From Paragyromitra xinjiangensis (Eukaryota; Ascomycota; Pezizomycetes; Pezizales; Discinaceae), in contig JBCAMK010000020.1 of assembly GCA_038503065.1 (NCBI GenBank), forward strand, positions 248,001-312,000: a stretch of 64,000 nucleotides of DNA, given 5' to 3'. This document shows positions 61,051 through 64,000 of this stretch, piece after piece (positions within the stretch are counted from its first letter, which is position 1; each line of letters opens with the position of its first letter). A program made the translations under genes and the position numbers. The notes beneath the pieces were generated by a model. It did no database searches and was not told the origin of the DNA. It saw only the letters and a program-made list of their open reading frames with translations.

Positions 61051-64000
61051 GGCGAAGCGAATAACAACCCACAGAAGTCTGATCGGCGGAAGAGATAGGA
61101 TGCACCTGATCAACGGTTTCCGGAAGCTTCGGTATAGTCTACGAATAGGTATGTCTTGAGTTGCCTCCTCGCCTATGAAGTCCACTAAGCAGTAAGAGAA
61201 GGGATGCATGATTTTCGTATACAATTTTCGCATTCGAAATCGCCCTATACCTAACAGATGAAGTCTAGGAGTGTCTACCTTGACAATCAATCAAATTTCC
61301 GAAGCGACACAGTATGAACACCTATAGCTGGCAGCACAGAGCAGGCGAATTGGTAGCGTCCATGCGGCTTCTACTCGTGAAAAAAAGAAAATACGTTCAG
61401 ATACCGGAAAATAGTGGGGGATAGTGGCCGTGGAACTCCAGTTAAAGTATCGCTGGGATTCTACGGAGACCAAGATTCTCAAAGCCTTGAAGGCTGCGAT
61501 TGCCATTTTTTTCATCCATTTTCTCCTTGATCGTTTTGGATGGATGGGCTACTTAGCTAAGCGATCTTGACCCGTTTTAAGTTATTACTCTGGCTCACGG
61601 TTTTGGGGGTGTATGCTTGGTGGTTTCTCTATCCGATGCTGTGTTCTGCTCACCACATACACGTATTAGGACGGATAGGTGGAGAACGGGGGGAAAGATC
61701 GTTGGAAGTGGTAGCATCATCTCCTATCCAAAGTGCCCGGTGTCGTTGTAATCTGAATTTTGTTCAGTATTGCAGTGCGTGCTTGGATAACTTGTCTTTA
61801 TGTTTCTCTCCACCACCATGAAGTGCTACATGTTTAGATATTTTTGCATCGAACCTCTTCCCTTCCATAACTATGGAATTTAGGTTGTCATCTGCATTGG
61901 CGAACGGGCAGTTGCGTATTGGGGGCTGGAGTGGCTTCGAGATTGCCTGTTCTTACGATTAGGTTTATTTGTGAGTAAGTAGGCAATTTATCTTTTTATG
62001 GAATTAGCTATTATCTTAGTTGTGATGAGCCTTCCTATCTGGTTGTAGTTTTTTGGTCCCGCTGTCTTTGGGATATATACAAAGAGCTAACTTACAACTA
62101 AACTCAGAGTGACAGACAGCGTCGGCCGGCGGTTAGTTTTCAGGGAAATAAGCTAGAGCCTCCCCTTATGCGTCTAGCCGAGTGATTGAATATGATTCAA
62201 AATGCTTTACCGTAACTGAGCGACTTGATATGTGGCGGCTGATCTGTTAGGAATAACTTATATCCCAATGCTGTAGGAGCTTGAGATTGGGGCATTGATT
62301 TGCGGACTATGGGCGCGTAAAGGGTACTCGTAAATCGCCACCTCCGTCCTGGGTACGCATGTTACGGAGTTGAAGATGTGCATCCGTAACCAGGATATGC
62401 CTACTAATTTAATCAATCAAAGATGTTTAGAGTTAGTCTATGGTATAAATGCGGAATTTTCCTACCTCGTTTTCATGCGCACCTCGGTAGGTATGATCCC
62501 ATCCCCTTACTTTCCTCTTTATTATATATCCTACTCCACCTACAGGATACAATCATAAATAATTGCATACTTATGTGCAAGGATAAGCGGAAATCTACAC
62601 CACTATGTAGATTGTTGCTGGATTCCTTGTTTTTTCTGACATGGATGGCTATATCGAGTGATCCTTGATGAAGCGGCACGCGAAACGCCATAATTGGATA
62701 GTATCAGGGAACGATACCCTGTGTGGCGAGCACAGGTTTTGAATTAAAGCGTCAAATGAGAAAGTCAGGGTTTTTGAAGTGTTCTAGGATGTATACATTT
62801 ATGCGTCATCCAGGTCATCAGGCCATGTCATAAAGCGCCCTGGGCTGGTCTTGCTGGCGTTTTCAAAGCATCAAGGAGTACTTACTGGTCTTGAAACGGT
62901 CAGAGTGCTCGCTAGCATTTCATTTCTCTGTAGTTAGAGAACTTGCGGTGAAATCCGTAGACTAGTTTTGAATTTCCACGGCTTTTGTCGGCACTCCTGC
63001 GATGAGGGTTTCGATCATAGCTAAGAAAACTCTCCCCTGCTGCGCTCCGGTAAGTAGCGTGGGACAGAAAAACTGTCCGATCCTTTGGGAAAGCAAATCG
63101 AAATTGTTAAGGATTGAAATGCCGAAAGCGCAGACAGTTTTCGGAAAGGTTTGGGGGGGATCATTACAGGGCGGGCTTAGTCCGGACCAATCCCGGCTGA
63201 TACCTCTCAGTCTATGCTGTGAACTGGGTGGTCCAGTTCCGTGTCCAGACCGGTCCAGACCGGCTCATTTCAAACCCTGCCATCAGATGTCATTCGGCAT
63301 GTTGCTGACGTTCTGATGCACGTGGGGTGTTAATCGCTGTGTAATTAGTAGCTGTGAGTGGTGTTGAGTGGTGAGTTTACGACAACAATCAGTCTCTTGC
63401 GGACCAAGGGAGACGCTGTCGTTAAGCTGTGTCGGATAGCACCTCTGGGAATATCTACCGAGCCTTAAACGATATGACTCCATGTACTGATTTGGCTGGG
63501 CGGTGGGGCAGAGCGGGAAGTGGGTCGTGGTTATCTCGCGTGACAATTGTAGTATACTAAACATAATTTAGAATCGCTGTAATTCGCGGCGGGCACCTTT
63601 GGGGATGATTTTCTACTGTAGAAGATGGAGATCCAGTGAGGCTTCGATTTTACGTAGGGGATATGTTGGAGGTTTATTTGAGGAGCAGCCTCAACACACG
63701 ATTACATATCGGATTTTACGAGTATCCGTGGAGTAACTTCCAGTTTGGATCGTGAAGTGTTCTCTATTTGTATTTTTCTATTTGAATTTTACTTATGCTG
63801 GGGTCTTTGAAGATATCGCGGATATCATGGCGCTTATTTGCTCTCGGGTACAGTGGATTAGTAGTGACTTCAAGCTGTTTGGGTGGGAATAGATTCTCGC
63901 TTGGCGGCCGTCAGAATTATCTGCCTGTAGCACGGGTACTCTACTAGCGAGAAAAAGTCTGGCCCATAGTATCGTATCAGAGCCACAAGGATTGTTCTGA

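Larger units (their letters stand above)
55836..64000. other. 8-kb stretch without a supportable gene
   Basis: Frames up to 150 codons occur (57807-58259 plus) but have no domain, biased composition or splice continuity. It contains TTTTA and TTTTTA microsatellites (56971, 60427), a perfect 9-bp hairpin at 61029-61050 and G-rich runs near 56683. No transposon protein, tRNA or rRNA was recognised. Confidence 0.55.

Overview
The window looks like a stretch of filamentous ascomycete (Pezizomycotina) chromosome. Five genes of recognisable families carry several short GT-AG introns (55 to 214 nt, often with CTRAY-like branch sites before the acceptor). The gene set is typically fungal: a CDC20 anaphase activator, a Ral2-like kelch/BTB protein, a LaeA-like methyltransferase, an MTH1-like Nudix hydrolase and a secreted PL1 pectate lyase. 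Genes are sparse, about nine to twelve in 64 kb, and are separated by 3-9 kb of non-coding sequence with no transposon protein that I could recognise. Such spacing is seen in expanded genomes, for instance in Pezizomycetes, but the species cannot be fixed from this sequence.

Layout. 1-5.8 kb: mostly non-coding, with one weak small-gene model and a minisatellite. 5.86-6.86 kb (minus): Nudix hydrolase in four exons, with an orphan exon-like fragment just upstream at 7.1 kb. 10.3-11.1 kb (plus): serine-rich protein with a 19-residue tandem repeat. 16.8-19.6 kb (plus): kelch/BTB protein. 19.6-24.9 kb: non-coding. 24.9-25.5 kb (plus): basic, probably nuclear protein. 28.9-30.1 kb (plus): pectate lyase in five exons. 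32.2-32.9 kb (plus): acidic/basic disordered protein. 33-39.8 kb: non-coding. 39.9-40.6 kb (plus): Ser/Pro/Gln-rich protein. 45.0-47.0 kb (minus): CDC20 in three exons. 47.6-47.9 kb (minus): membrane-protein-like exon. 50.8-52.0 kb (minus): methyltransferase in five exons, with purine-rich, G-quadruplex-like DNA upstream. 55.4-55.8 kb (plus): possible small two-exon gene. 56-64 kb: non-coding with short repeats.

The genes do not form a pathway or cluster. There is no polyketide synthase, NRPS or terpene synthase beside the LaeA-like methyltransferase, and the pectate lyase stands alone. The unrecognised material is of two kinds. First, four similar-sized, low-complexity, mostly intronless proteins, all on the plus strand. 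Second, recurring short DNA structures: poly(T)/poly(A) inverted repeats, an excess of the palindrome TACATGTA, and G-rich tracts. I found no CRISPR array, rRNA or convincing tRNA. All exon models were built by hand from reading frames and splice signals; no database search was run.
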